Below are positions 26,067 to 35,391 of a stretch of 64,000 nucleotides of DNA, piece by piece. Source of the stretch: CBDDEC01 sp965198045 (GTDB lineage Bacteria; Chloroflexota; Dehalococcoidia; UBA2979). The notes beneath the pieces were generated by a model that saw only the letters and a program-made list of their open reading frames with translations, searched no databases and was not told the origin of the DNA. A program made the position numbers and the translations under genes. The number at the start of each line of letters is the position of its first letter. The first letter of the stretch is position 1. Location of the stretch: positions 1 to 64,000 of the forward strand of contig CBDAOL010000005.1 of assembly GCA_965198045.1 (NCBI GenBank). The letters run 5' to 3'.

Positions 26067-26702
26067 TCAGACGAGCTCTCTCGCCAGATCCTCGTCCGCG
26101 CCGGCGAAGACCAGCAGGTCGCCGGGCTCGATGGTCTGCGACAGCGGCGGGTTGAGGAGCACCTCCTCGCCCCGCACGACCATCAACAGCCGGCGTTTCG
26201 TCTCCTGTTGCTCGACACGTTCGAGCGTCTGTCCGTGCATCGCGGAGGTCGCGCGGTAGAGACCGATGCCGTAGTTCTCGCTGAGTGAGAGGTAGTCCTG
26301 TGCGCCTCGGACGCGGAGCAGGTGAGCAAAACGCTGGCCACCCTCCTTCTCGGGCTCGACGACGCGGTCGGCGCCGAGGCGCCGGAGGATCTGCGCGTGG
26401 CGCTCGCTGCGCGCCTTGGCGTAGATCGGCTGCACGCCCAGCGCCTGCAGGTTGATGCTGGCGAGGACGCTGGCCTCGAGAGCGGAAGTGGCGACCACGG
26501 CCGCATCCATGCTGTGGACGCCGAGGTCGCGCAAGGCCGCCTCGTCGGTGATATCGGCGATCGCCGCCTTGGCGACGCGGTCGGCGAGCTGCTGCACCGT
26601 TGTGGCGCTGCTGTCGATGGCCAGCACCTCGTGGCCCTGCCGCGCGAGCGACAGCGCCAGCTCCGTGCCGAAGCGTCCCAGTCCCAGTACGGCTACCTGC
26701 AT
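26067..26702 (-). CDS. ktrA: KtrA/TrkA-type potassium-channel regulatory subunit
   Basis: 211 residues: RCK_N with MQVAVLGLGRFGTELALSLARQGHEVLAID (GxGxxG nucleotide site and acidic beta2 end, given as landmarks GLGRFGTELA and LAIDSS) and RCK_C (about 135-210, TLERVEQQ ... LQTIEPGDLLVFAGADEDL-like ending). It binds ATP/NAD and gates the KtrB channel. It lies 60 bp downstream of the membrane subunit on the same strand, with an AAGGAG site before the ATG. Confidence 0.9.
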   Translation of the reverse strand: MQVAVLGLGRFGTELALSLARQGHEVLAIDSSATTVQQLADRVAKAAIADITDEAALRDLGVHSMDAAVVATSALEASVLASINLQALGVQPIYAKARSERHAQILRRLGADRVVEPEKEGGQRFAHLLRVRGAQDYLSLSENYGIGLYRATSAMHGQTLERVEQQETKRRLLMVVRGEEVLLNPPLSQTIEPGDLLVFAGADEDLARELV

Positions 26703-26762
26703 GACTTGACTCCTTGTGAGCTGCTGAGCGGACTCGACGGCCCGCCTGCGGCGAAAGCGGCA

Positions 26763-28172
26763 TCAGCCGATGCGCACCACGCCATCCGGGTACTGGAACC
26801 GTTGCTGTGGCCGGTCCGGGATCGTGAGGACCACGATGAGCGGGCCGAGACGCCCGATGAACATCAACGCAATCATGATCATCGCACCACCATCGGAGAG
26901 GCTCCTCGCGACGCCCTGTGACCAACCGACGTTCGCCAGTGCCGACATGGCATCGAACAGCAGTGGCAGGAACTCGACGTCGTCGGTGAGGCCGATGGCC
27001 CAGGCGCCGGCCGAGTGGATCCCGAAGCCCAGCATCACGATCGAGAGCGCACGCAACACGACCGCCTGCGGGATCTGGCGCCCGAAGGCGTGCGCCGAGG
27101 CACGGCCGCGCAGGCCCGAGGCCACGACCACCATCGTCACCATGAACGTACCGATCTTGACCCCGCCTGCCACCGAGCTGGAGGCGCCGCCGATGAACAT
27201 CATCACCAGCAGCGCGGCGGTCGTCGTATCGGAGATCGCCGACATATCGACGCTGGACATTCCGGTCGTGCGATTCCCGGAGAGGAAGAACGCATTGGCC
27301 GCCGAGTCGACCATGCCGAGGCCGGCCAGGCCCTGCCCGACCTGCTGCTCCGTGACCAGGAACAGTCCCATCCCCACGAGCAGCATGGTGCCCATGCCGA
27401 TCACGACGAGCCGGGTGTCGAGCGTCCATCGCCTCGGCGCCCGGCGGATATTGAAGATGGTCACGAAGGACAGGGAACCGAGGAACGCGGCCGTTCCCAT
27501 CACGACGAGTGGGTAGGGGGAGTGGACCTGCGCGGTGAACCCGAGTCCGCCTCCCATCAGGTCGAAGCCGGCGTTGTTGGATGCCGATAGTGCCGTGAAG
27601 AGGCTGCGCCAGACGGCTGTCGGCAGATCGTCGGTCCTGAGGAACCATGGGACCAGCAGTACAAACGTCGCAGCTTCCAGGGTCCCCATGAAGATCATGA
27701 CGCGGCGGAGCAGCCGCAACACGTCACGCTCTTCACCGCCCAGCAGCTCGACACCGAAGAACTCGCGCCCGCGCAGTCCGATGCGGCCGCCGACGACGAG
27801 GATCACGAGCCCGGCGTACATCGTCACGCCGAGCCCACCTGCCTGGAAGAGCACCGCGATCACGACCTCGCCGAACCCGCTGAAATGATCAGCGGTGTCG
27901 AACCTCGTGAGGCCGGTCACGCAGACCGCGGACGTTGAGGTGAAGAGGGCGTCCGTCAGGCTCGTCCACTCGCGATCCTCAGACGAGATCGGCAGCGCGA
28001 GCAGCGCTGCGCCGATCGCGATCAGCACGGCGAACGCCAGGGGGATCATCCACGGGCGCACGCTGAGGGGGAGCCGGTCACGTCGTTGCCGCGCGATCTT
28101 GATCGTCTCGGATCGCCGGCGTCGCCGCCGTACGACGATGTTACCGAGGAGGCGTTGACCGTCGCGGGTCAT
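26763..28172 (-). CDS. ktrB: KtrB/TrkH-type potassium uptake membrane subunit
   Basis: 469 residues with a basic N-terminus (RRRRRRSETIKIARQRR) and about eight to ten membrane helices in four M1-P-M2 repeats. The four selectivity-filter segments are visible: TSAVCVTGLT, SASNNAGFD, GNRTTGMSS and ALANVGWS, each with the invariant Gly. IGGASSSVAGGVKIGTF is the conserved region after the third filter. The first gene of the ktrBA operon. Length is normal for KtrB. Confidence 0.92.
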   Translation of the reverse strand: MTRDGQRLLGNIVVRRRRRRSETIKIARQRRDRLPLSVRPWMIPLAFAVLIAIGAALLALPISSEDREWTSLTDALFTSTSAVCVTGLTRFDTADHFSGFGEVVIAVLFQAGGLGVTMYAGLVILVVGGRIGLRGREFFGVELLGGEERDVLRLLRRVMIFMGTLEAATFVLLVPWFLRTDDLPTAVWRSLFTALSASNNAGFDLMGGGLGFTAQVHSPYPLVVMGTAAFLGSLSFVTIFNIRRAPRRWTLDTRLVVIGMGTMLLVGMGLFLVTEQQVGQGLAGLGMVDSAANAFFLSGNRTTGMSSVDMSAISDTTTAALLVMMFIGGASSSVAGGVKIGTFMVTMVVVASGLRGRASAHAFGRQIPQAVVLRALSIVMLGFGIHSAGAWAIGLTDDVEFLPLLFDAMSALANVGWSQGVARSLSDGGAMIMIALMFIGRLGPLIVVLTIPDRPQQRFQYPDGVVRIG

Positions 28173-28317
28173 GGGGCGCGTCCTCGTGCGGCCCGTGCGG
28201 TCGGGGACGCGAGGACAGACATCGAGCGCGGGCCCGACCTCGCTGGGTCGGGGGCGCGGCGTCGGCTCACTCGATCATTCTTGCGCCGCCCGGCCGGTGG
28301 GTCCACCGTTCGAGGCG

Positions 28318-29163
28318 CTACCAGCGGTCGCTGCCGAGCAGCTTGCGGCCGAGCTCGGTCAGCTCGGGATCCGCCATACGGTCCTCGTAGCCACGGTCGT
28401 CGCCATGGAAAGCGGCGCTCTGTGGCGGCCGGCGCAGGCGGAACGCCTCGAGACGGGCCGCCAGCGCCTCCTCGTCGTCCGCTCGGGCCGGTGACATGGT
28501 GACGTACTGGGCGAAACGCGGCCGGTTCGTGACGTTGTGGCCGTTCCCGTGCGCGAGCGAACGCGTCCAGATGATCATGTCGCCAGCCCGACCCTCCACG
28601 TGCGTCACGTCGAGGCCGTTCAGGTCCGGGTTGCGGGTGTCGCGGTCCGCGGGTTGCGTCTTGACCCACTCGTCGTAGTCGCGGTGGAAGCCGGCGATGC
28701 CCTGCCAGCCGCCCTGCTCCGCCGACGTATCGCCGAGGTAGAGCACGCCCTGTAGCGAGAACGGGAACGGCCAGCTCTCTGTATCGCCATCCCAGTGCAC
28801 GAAACCGGGGTGGTCGTAGTCGGGGTGGTCGTAGTCGGGGTGGTCGGGGTGTGGCGGTGGCTTGAAGCCGACGCGGTCGAGGGAGACCCAGAGGTCAGTC
28901 TGGCCCCAGAGTTCGCTGAACACCTCGTAGACCGCGGGATGCTGCCGCACGTCCCACATTGCCGGGTGGTGGTAGAGCTCGACGAAGCCGCTCGTGCGGT
29001 GGGGCTCGCGGTACCAGTCCTGGGGGTCGTCCGGGTCCATGCCGAGGAAATCGAAGATCGCATCGACGACGGCGGCGCACTTCACTTCAGGCACGAGTCC
29101 TTCGATTTTGATGTAACCGTTCTCGTCGAAGAACGCGCGATCGGCGTCGCTGAGGATGGCCAT
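28318..29163 (-). CDS. Phytanoyl-CoA dioxygenase-family Fe(II)/2-oxoglutarate oxygenase
   Basis: 281 residues. N-terminal FFDENGYIKIEGLVP is typical of PhyH. The HxD iron ligands are FVHWDGD, preceded by a striking Asp/His-rich repeat (HPDHPDYDHPDYDHP), and the distal His is likely in RSLAHGNGHNV with a 2OG-binding Arg in NRPRFAQYV. GWQGIAGFHRDYDEW is another family landmark. ATG 29163 matches the family start. It hydroxylates an unidentified small molecule. It is divergent from a GNAT gene 88 bp away. Confidence 0.85.
   Translation of the reverse strand: MAILSDADRAFFDENGYIKIEGLVPEVKCAAVVDAIFDFLGMDPDDPQDWYREPHRTSGFVELYHHPAMWDVRQHPAVYEVFSELWGQTDLWVSLDRVGFKPPPHPDHPDYDHPDYDHPGFVHWDGDTESWPFPFSLQGVLYLGDTSAEQGGWQGIAGFHRDYDEWVKTQPADRDTRNPDLNGLDVTHVEGRAGDMIIWTRSLAHGNGHNVTNRPRFAQYVTMSPARADDEEALAARLEAFRLRRPPQSAAFHGDDRGYEDRMADPELTELGRKLLGSDRW
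28807..28845. repeat. 15-bp tandem repeat inside the dioxygenase gene
   Basis: Two full and one partial copies of the unit GGGGTGGTCGTAGTC (plus strand), encoding D-Y-D-H-P repeats immediately before the iron-binding HWD motif. Confidence 0.85.
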
Positions 29164-29251
29164 CTGTGCGGCTCCGCCCTCCCTCGCGCGAACGCCGAGG
29201 ACTGCGCGGCGAGGATGGACGAGCCTCGACGCATCTGCAACCGTGCGCGGC

Positions 29252-29956
29252 ATGAGCGAGCTGCCCGATGCCCAGCGCCTCGTCGACCTGCACCTCGAGA
29301 ACATCTGCGACTTCGACGAGCTGGGCCGGCTGACGGTTGAGCGCACCGGCGGCTCGGGCAGGCCCTCGCCACGTTTTCGCCTGGTGCTGGCGGCGGCTGC
29401 GCACCGCTGGTTCTGCCGCGCTGACATCGAGGATGCGCTGGCCGAGGAACTGAACGCGCTCGCGGCCAGGGAGCCGGTGACCGGCACGATCCCGGCGTGG
29501 CCGCAGCATCGCGAAGCGTACCGGGACCTCCTCGGTGCGAGCGAAGACGACGAGTACGGCGGGCCGGCCTTCGTGCTGCCGGAGCGACCCCTGCCGGACG
29601 GTCGCGCTATGGAACTGGGTGAGGCGGACCGTCCGCTGCTCAAGCGTCACATGGGCGGCTGGGCACGCGACTTCGAGGCGAGCCGGCCGTTCGGCGCGGT
29701 CGTCGAGGGTGGGGCGGTGGTCTCCGCCTGCGGCAACGCGCGCCGTCTCAGCGCCGCCGTCGAGGCCGGTGTCGAGACGGTGGAGGCGCACCGCGGGCGC
29801 GGCTATGCGCGCGCAGCGACGGCCGTCTGGGCCTCAGCGATCCGCCGCGAGGGGATGGTTCCGCTGTACAGCACAAGCTGGGACAACGTGGCCTCCCAGC
29901 GGATCGCGGCGTCGCTCGGGGCGGTGCAGTATGCCGTCGACTACACGGTCCGGTAG
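29252..29956 (+). CDS. GNAT-family N-acetyltransferase-like protein
   Basis: 234 residues. The C-terminal third holds a GNAT core: GAVVEGGAVVSACGNAR (beta4), AVEAGVETVEAHRGRGYARAATAVWA with the acetyl-CoA pyrophosphate loop R-G-R-G-Y-A, and YSTSWDNVASQRIAASLG (the N/A-S-x-R-x-a-x-xLG ending). The N-terminal half (about 1-110) has no domain that I recognise. The substrate is unknown. Confidence 0.75.
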   Translation: MSELPDAQRLVDLHLENICDFDELGRLTVERTGGSGRPSPRFRLVLAAAAHRWFCRADIEDALAEELNALAAREPVTGTIPAWPQHREAYRDLLGASEDDEYGGPAFVLPERPLPDGRAMELGEADRPLLKRHMGGWARDFEASRPFGAVVEGGAVVSACGNARRLSAAVEAGVETVEAHRGRGYARAATAVWASAIRREGMVPLYSTSWDNVASQRIAASLGAVQYAVDYTVR

Positions 29957-29986
29957 TGCGTGCGTGACGATGTACAAGACATAACG

Positions 29987-32900
29987 CTAGCGGAGCGAAT
30001 CAGCGAGTAGCTCTACCGCATGGCGCGGGCGGCGCGATGAGAAGTGGCCGATCTGCTGCCGGCAGGAGACGCCGGTGACGAGGATCTCCGTGTCGTCCGA
30101 GGCGCCCTCGACGGCCGGGATCAGGGAGCGCCGGGCCATCGCCTCGGAGATCTCGTAATGCTCGGCCTCGAAGCCGAACGAGCCCGCCATCCCACAGCAG
30201 GCGCTGTCCACCAGCTCCACTTCGAGGCCGGGGACCAGTGCGAGTGCGTCGAGGGTCGGCTCTGCGCCGACGAGCGCCTTCTGATGGCAGTGCGCGTGCA
30301 GGAGCGCTCGAGACGTCGGCGCGCCCTCGAAGATGTCGCGCACCGAGCTATCCCCCGCCGCCAGTTCCACGATCAGTTCGTCGAGGAGCCGCGCTGCCTC
30401 GGCGACGGTGCGGGCCTCGTCGCTGCGCAGCAGGTCCGGGTACTCGTCGCGCAGGGTCAGCAGGCAGGAGGGCTCGATGCCGACGATCGGCAGGCCACGC
30501 TCGGCGTAGGGAAGGAGCACCTCGACGGCCTGCTGGGCCCACTCGCGCGCCTCCGCGAGCTGCCCCTTCGAGATCAGCGGCCGACCGCAACAGCCGAGGC
30601 GCTGGACCACCGTCACGCGGTAACCAAGCGCCTCCAGCACCCGCACGGTCGCCTGGCCCGCCTCCGGGTGGAAGAACTGCGTGAACGTGTCGTCGAAGAA
30701 CACCACCTCGCCGCGAGGCGCGTCCGCGGTCGGCGCGCGGTTGGCGAACCAGCGCCGGAATGTCTGGCGCGCGAACGTGGGCAGTGGCCGTTGGCGATTG
30801 ATGCCGATCGTGCGTTCGAGGAGCGCTCGGACGGGAGCGAGGCGCGCTATGGCGTTCGCCACAGGTACGAGAGGCGGCATGGCCGTCGCGACACGCGCGC
30901 CGGTGGCGATGCGGCCGAACAACCGCGAGCGGAGCGGCACGCCATGGCGTTCGTGGTACGCGGTCAGCACCTCGTACTTCAGCTTCGCCATGTCGACGCT
31001 GGACGGACACTCGGCCTTGCAGGCCTTGCACTCCACGCACAGGTCGAGGGCTGCGTAGACGCGCTCCCCGGCGAGCTCAGACGCCGGGATGACGCCGTTC
31101 AGCGCCTGTCGCAGCAGGTTGGCGCGGCCGCGGGTCGAATGCTCCTCGTCGGCCGTCATCATGTACGAGGGGCACATGCCACCGTCGTCCTTGCGGCAGG
31201 CGCCCTGGCCGTTGCAGAGCTCTGCCGCGCGAGCGACGCCGCCATCGGCGCTGAAGTCGAGGTAGGTCGGGGGCAGCAGGTTGACGGTGGCGGGGCCGAG
31301 TCGCAGGTTGTCGCGCAGCGGCGGCGTGTCGATGATCTTGCCGGGGTTGAGCAGCCCTCGAGGATCGAAGGTGCGCTTCAGCTCGCGGAAGGCCTCCGTC
31401 AGCTCCGGGCCGAACATGCGCTCCGTGAAGACGCCGCGGAGGATGCCGTCGCCGTGTTCGCCCGAGAGCGAGCCGCCAAACTCGAGTACGAGGTCGGCGA
31501 TGTCACTGGCGATCGACGCGGCGACGTCGAAGCCCTCGCTCTGCTTGACGTTGATCATCGGCCGGATGTGCAGGCACCCGACCGAGGCGTGCCCGTAGTA
31601 GGCGGCGGTCGTGCCGTGTGCTCGCACGACGGCGTCGAACCGCGTCACGAAGTCTGCGAGGCGTTCGGGCGGGACCGCCGTGTCCTCGACGAGCGCGACG
31701 GGCTTGGCGTCACCCTTCACCGACATCAGCACGCCGAGGCCCGCCTGGCGCATGCGCCAGAGCCGCAGCTGCTCGCCGGCGTTCGTGGTCGAGTGCGCCG
31801 CATAGGCGCCCGCGCGCGCCTCGAGGTCGGTCGCGAGGGCGTCGAGGCGCGTCTGGATCGCCGTTTCGTCGTCACCGAAGAGCTCGATCAGCAGGAGCGC
31901 GCCGGGGTCGCCGACGACGAAGTCGACGAGGCTGGCATAACCAATGCTCTCGCGGCAGCGCTCGATGATGACGTTGTCGATGAGCTCGATGGCCGCCGGG
32001 TCGTGCTCCAGCGCCGCCATCGTCGCGGCGCAGGCGGCCGGCACCGACTCGAAGTGCAACACCGCGAGGCCGCGGGCCACCGGCAGCGGCTCCAGCCGCA
32101 CGCGCGCCGAGGTGGCGACGGCCAGCGTGCCCTCGGAGCCCACGATCACGCGCGCGAGGTTCATCGGCCCGTCGCCGGTGAACTCGTCGAGGTTGTAGCC
32201 GCTGACGCGCCGCTGGATCTTCGGGTAGTGCTCCGCGATCGCCTCGCGCTGGGCGTGGGCGATACGCCGGGTCCCGCGGTAGGCGGCGCCCTCGAGGCCG
32301 GACAGATCGAGCTTCGCTTCGAGCGGTGTGCCATCGAGTTCCTCGAACGTCGTCGCCGTGCCGTCGGCGAGCACGACGTCGAGGTCGATCACCTGCTCGA
32401 GTGTCTTGCCGTAGAGCACCGAGTGCGTGCCGCAGGAGTTGTTGCCGATCCCTCCGCCGACGGTCGCGCGGTTCTTCGTCGAGGGGTCCACCGTGTAGTT
32501 GAGCCCGTAGGGCTTGAGTTCACGATTGAGCTCGTCGATCACCAGCCCGGGCTCCACACGCGCCCAGCGTTCCTCGACGTTGACCTCGACGAGGCGGTTG
32601 AGATGGCGCGAGCAGTCGAGCACGATCGCATGGTTCACCGCCTGGCCGGCGAGGCTCGTCCCGGCGCCACGCGGGAGGAGCGGCACGCCGGTGTCGTTGG
32701 CGACGCGCACCGCGTGCTGGATGTCCTCGGCGGAACGAGGGAAGACGACCGCGACCGGCTCCATCTCGTAGATCGAGGCATCGGTGGCGTAGAGGAGCCG
32801 CGAGGGGCGGTCGATCAACACGTCTTCGCGACCAGCCTCGAGGCCCGCCGCGAGCGCGGCGGCGAGCGCCTCGAGGCTCGTGGGGCCCTCGTGGAGCGTG

Positions 32901-32989
32901 TCGAGCGCGCGTTGCACCGAGGCGTATGGCGTGGGCGTTTCGCCCTCGATCACCGATCGCGGGTCGGCGGGCCGGGGAGTGGTGGTCAC
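29987..32989 (-). CDS. FAD-linked oxidase / Fe-S (GlcD-GlpC) fusion, D-lactate or 2-hydroxyacid dehydrogenase-like
   Basis: 1000 residues in two parts. Residues about 30-520 form a VAO-type FAD domain: LPRGAGTSLAGQAV, TVGGGIGNNSCGTHS, VGSEGTLAVAT, and the FAD-oxidase C-domain with GHASVGCLHIRPM and LSGEHGDG. Residues about 585-1000 form a GlpC-like part with cluster cysteines CNGQGACRKDDGGMCPS and CVECKACKAECPS, then two CCG-type motifs (GCCGRP, SACCGMAG) and HCHQ. This is the Dld/YdiJ class, which oxidises D-2-hydroxyacids and passes electrons to quinones. GTG start at 32989 lies 6 nt from a TACGCT box (leaderless). Confidence 0.9.
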   Translation of the reverse strand: MTTTPRPADPRSVIEGETPTPYASVQRALDTLHEGPTSLEALAAALAAGLEAGREDVLIDRPSRLLYATDASIYEMEPVAVVFPRSAEDIQHAVRVANDTGVPLLPRGAGTSLAGQAVNHAIVLDCSRHLNRLVEVNVEERWARVEPGLVIDELNRELKPYGLNYTVDPSTKNRATVGGGIGNNSCGTHSVLYGKTLEQVIDLDVVLADGTATTFEELDGTPLEAKLDLSGLEGAAYRGTRRIAHAQREAIAEHYPKIQRRVSGYNLDEFTGDGPMNLARVIVGSEGTLAVATSARVRLEPLPVARGLAVLHFESVPAACAATMAALEHDPAAIELIDNVIIERCRESIGYASLVDFVVGDPGALLLIELFGDDETAIQTRLDALATDLEARAGAYAAHSTTNAGEQLRLWRMRQAGLGVLMSVKGDAKPVALVEDTAVPPERLADFVTRFDAVVRAHGTTAAYYGHASVGCLHIRPMINVKQSEGFDVAASIASDIADLVLEFGGSLSGEHGDGILRGVFTERMFGPELTEAFRELKRTFDPRGLLNPGKIIDTPPLRDNLRLGPATVNLLPPTYLDFSADGGVARAAELCNGQGACRKDDGGMCPSYMMTADEEHSTRGRANLLRQALNGVIPASELAGERVYAALDLCVECKACKAECPSSVDMAKLKYEVLTAYHERHGVPLRSRLFGRIATGARVATAMPPLVPVANAIARLAPVRALLERTIGINRQRPLPTFARQTFRRWFANRAPTADAPRGEVVFFDDTFTQFFHPEAGQATVRVLEALGYRVTVVQRLGCCGRPLISKGQLAEAREWAQQAVEVLLPYAERGLPIVGIEPSCLLTLRDEYPDLLRSDEARTVAEAARLLDELIVELAAGDSSVRDIFEGAPTSRALLHAHCHQKALVGAEPTLDALALVPGLEVELVDSACCGMAGSFGFEAEHYEISEAMARRSLIPAVEGASDDTEILVTGVSCRQQIGHFSSRRPRHAVELLADSLR

Positions 32990-32995
32990 GGCGCG

Positions 32996-33001
32996 AGCGT
33001 A
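32996..33001 (-). promoter_or_regulatory. -10 box of the FAD/Fe-S oxidase gene (leaderless)
   Basis: TACGCT on the minus strand, 6 nt before GTG 32989. Confidence 0.45.
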
Positions 33002-33127
33002 TCACGGGTGATCGTGGCGAAATTCTGCGAAAATACCGCGCCTGTGATGTCGATCTACGCGGGGCTGCCCGTAGTGATCATGGAGCGATAGGCCTCCAGA
33101 GACGTGTGACAAGGAATGGAGATTCGC

Positions 33128-33469
33128 GTGCAGTACATGCTGTTGATCTACGAAGACCCGGCGAACGAGAACGGTCCGCCGGATGACGCCGTGATGGCCG
33201 GCTACATGGCTTTTGGCCAAGAAATCACGGCAAACGGGAGTTTCGTCGCCGGTGAGGCGCTGCAGCCGACCAGCACCGCGACCACCGTGCGCGTGCGCAA
33301 CGGCGAGACCGGCTCGACCGATGGTCCGTTTGCGGAGACGAAGGAAGTCCTGGGCGGCTTCTACATCGTGAACGTCGACAACCTCGACGACGCGATCGCC
33401 ACGGCGGCGAAGATTCCGGGTGCCGCGACCGGCGCGGTCGAGGTGCGGCCGGTCATGGTGTTCGAGTAG
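33128..33469 (+). CDS. DGPF-domain (YCII-related) protein
   Basis: 113 residues, a ferredoxin-like YCII fold: QYMLLIYEDPANENGP, GEALQPTSTATTVRVRNG, the signature DGPFAETKEVLGGFYIV (about residues 62-78) and VEVRPVMVF. GTG 33128 has GGAG 7 nt upstream and gives the usual (M)QYMLLIYED start; ATG 33116 is the alternative. It sits 7 nt before an ECF sigma factor gene, the arrangement known for the ECF42 group. The molecular role is unknown. Confidence 0.85.
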   Translation: MQYMLLIYEDPANENGPPDDAVMAGYMAFGQEITANGSFVAGEALQPTSTATTVRVRNGETGSTDGPFAETKEVLGGFYIVNVDNLDDAIATAAKIPGAATGAVEVRPVMVFE

Positions 33470-33476
33470 CGGTCCG

Positions 33477-34760
33477 ATGAGCGACCGCTCTGCCGCCACG
33501 GATTCCGCCTCGGGCAGCGCGCTCGAGGAGGTGTTCCGGCGCGAGTCGGGGCAAATCCTCGCCACGCTGATTCGCGCCACCGGCGACTTTGACCTCGCCG
33601 AGGACGCGCTGGCTGACGCGGTGGCGGTGGCGGTCGAGCGCTGGCCGGAGGAGGGCGTCCCGGCCAACCCGGGCGGATGGCTTACGACGACGGCGCGGCG
33701 GCGTGCGATTGATCGCATCCGCCGCGACCGTCGCTTCGCGTCGAAGCTCACGGCCCTCGGCGCGCTCTACTCGCAGCAAGAACACGAACCGGTCGAAGAC
33801 ACACCGCCCGAGGAGCGTCATGACGGCGCAGTGAGCGATGACCGGCTGCGCCTGATCTTCACCTGCTGTCACCCGGCGCTCTCCACCGAGGCGCGCGTCG
33901 CGCTCACGTTGCGCACGCTGGGTGGCCTCACGACCCCGGAAATCGCGCGCGCGTTCCTCGTGGCTGAACCGACGATGGCGCAGCGCATCGTGCGCGCGAA
34001 GCGCAAGATCCGGGACGCCGGCATCCCGTATCGCATCCCGCCGGCGCACCTGCTGCCGGAGCGGCTTGCGTCGGTGCTGGCCGTCGTCTACCTCATCTTC
34101 AACGAGGGCTACTCGGCCAGCGAGGGCGAGCGGCTCGTGCGCACGGACCTGGCCGAGGAGGCGATCCGGCTCGGCCGCGTGCTCGCCGACCTGATGCCGG
34201 CCGAGCCCGAAGCGCTGGGGCTGCTGGCGCTGATGCTGCTTCACCATGCGCGGCGGGAGGCGCGGACGGACGCTGAGGGCGACCTCGTGACGCTCGAGGC
34301 GCAGGATCGGTCGCGCTGGGACGACGCTCTCATCTCCGAGGGGCAGCGTCTCCTCGACGCTGCGATGCTGCGAAGGCGGCCGGGGAGCTACCAGGTCCAG
34401 GCGGCAATCGCGGCGCTCCACGACGAAGCAGCCGCGGCTGACGAGACCGACTGGTCGCAGATCGCCGCACTCTACGGCACCCTCGAGCGGCTGCAACCGT
34501 CGCCGGTGGTCGCGCTCAACCGGGCAGTGGCGATCGCGATGGCGGAGAGCCTCGATGCCGGGTTGAGTTGCCTCGATGGCCTCGCCGTTGAGCTCGAGGA
34601 GTACCACCTCTGGCACGCCGCCCGCGCCGACCTGCTCCGCCGCGCGGGACGTCACGAGGAGGCGGCGATCGCCTATGCGGCGGCCATCGCGCGCTGTGGC
34701 AACGAGATCGAGCGGCGCTACCTCGAACGGCGGCTCGTAGACATGGGCTCGCCGGCCTAG
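33477..34760 (+). CDS. ECF sigma factor with C-terminal extension (ECF42-like)
   Basis: 427 residues. Sigma2 region LEEVFRRESGQILATLIRATGDFDLAEDALADA (landmarks FRRESGQILA, DFDLAEDAL), WLTTTARRRAIDRIRR, then sigma4 RVALTLRTLGGLTTPEIARAFLVAEPTMAQRIVRAKRKI (landmarks LTTPEIARAFL, MAQRIVRAKRKI). A roughly 230-residue helical extension follows with LAVVYLIFNEGYSAS, LYGTLERLQPSPVVALNRAVA and TPR-like pairs. This long extension and the adjacent DGPF gene define ECF42-type factors. No anti-sigma gene follows, so activity is probably controlled by the extension itself. Confidence 0.9.
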   Translation: MSDRSAATDSASGSALEEVFRRESGQILATLIRATGDFDLAEDALADAVAVAVERWPEEGVPANPGGWLTTTARRRAIDRIRRDRRFASKLTALGALYSQQEHEPVEDTPPEERHDGAVSDDRLRLIFTCCHPALSTEARVALTLRTLGGLTTPEIARAFLVAEPTMAQRIVRAKRKIRDAGIPYRIPPAHLLPERLASVLAVVYLIFNEGYSASEGERLVRTDLAEEAIRLGRVLADLMPAEPEALGLLALMLLHHARREARTDAEGDLVTLEAQDRSRWDDALISEGQRLLDAAMLRRRPGSYQVQAAIAALHDEAAAADETDWSQIAALYGTLERLQPSPVVALNRAVAIAMAESLDAGLSCLDGLAVELEEYHLWHAARADLLRRAGRHEEAAIAYAAAIARCGNEIERRYLERRLVDMGSPA

Positions 34761-34811
34761 GCGTTCCCGCGCTCGCCGCCGCGGCGTAGGCTGCCTCGGA
34801 AGGTGGCTGTG

Positions 34812-35303
34812 ATGCGCTGGTGGAATCGCCTGCTCGTACCGATCGCCGCCTCGCGCTTCGGCGCGTGGATGTTCATCCACGTGCTCACGTACATCGACCG
34901 GCTGCTGCTGCGAATCAGCCGCGGGCGACTGGGCACGAGTGTCGGCGAGCCGCTGCTGCTGCTCACCACGACGGGGGCACGCACGGGACGCCGGCACACC
35001 GTACCGCTCCTCTTTCTCACCGATGGCGACGACATCGTCCTGTTCGCTTCGAAGGGCGGCGCAACGCAGCACCCATCGTGGTACCGCAACCTGAAGGCCC
35101 ACCCGCGGGTCTCCGTAGCAGTGCGTGGCGCGACCACCGAGCGCGAGGCGCACGAGGCGGAGGGCGAGACGCGCGAGCGCCTCTGGCGGCGCGCCGTTGA
35201 CTACTACCCCGGCTACGCGAGCTACCAGGAGCGGACGGACGGACGCGAGATCCCGGTGCTGATCCTGGAGACGGTCGATCGCACGGACGCAGACGGCGGC
35301 TAG
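34812..35303 (+). CDS. Deazaflavin (F420)-dependent nitroreductase-family protein
   Basis: 163 residues, split-barrel Ddn family (PF04075): EPLLLLTTTGARTGRRHTVPLLF, DIVLFASKGGATQHPSWYRNLKAHPRV (landmarks) and a C-terminal ERLWRRAVDYYPGYASYQERTDGREIPVLIL. These motifs bind F420 and fit family length. The N-terminal helix (about 1-30) may associate with the membrane. ATG 34812 is chosen because a GGAAG lies about 10 nt upstream; GTGs at 34803 and 34809 are alternatives. TAGGCT is at 34787. It implies the organism makes or imports F420; no F420 biosynthesis genes are in the window. Confidence 0.85.
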   Translation: MRWWNRLLVPIAASRFGAWMFIHVLTYIDRLLLRISRGRLGTSVGEPLLLLTTTGARTGRRHTVPLLFLTDGDDIVLFASKGGATQHPSWYRNLKAHPRVSVAVRGATTEREAHEAEGETRERLWRRAVDYYPGYASYQERTDGREIPVLILETVDRTDADGG

Positions 35304-35391
35304 ACACGCTCCAGGTCGAACGCCGAGCGATCGCTCGGCGAGCGCGGCTATAGTCCTCGGCAGCCGCCAGCGTGCAGCTGAGAGGACCGCG

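Noticed and set aside
30044..33091. 1015-codon open frame antisense to the FAD/Fe-S oxidase
   Set aside because: Mirror frame of a GC-rich gene; composition is low-complexity Arg/Val/Asp/Glu/Ala and the opposite strand has a full set of conserved motifs.
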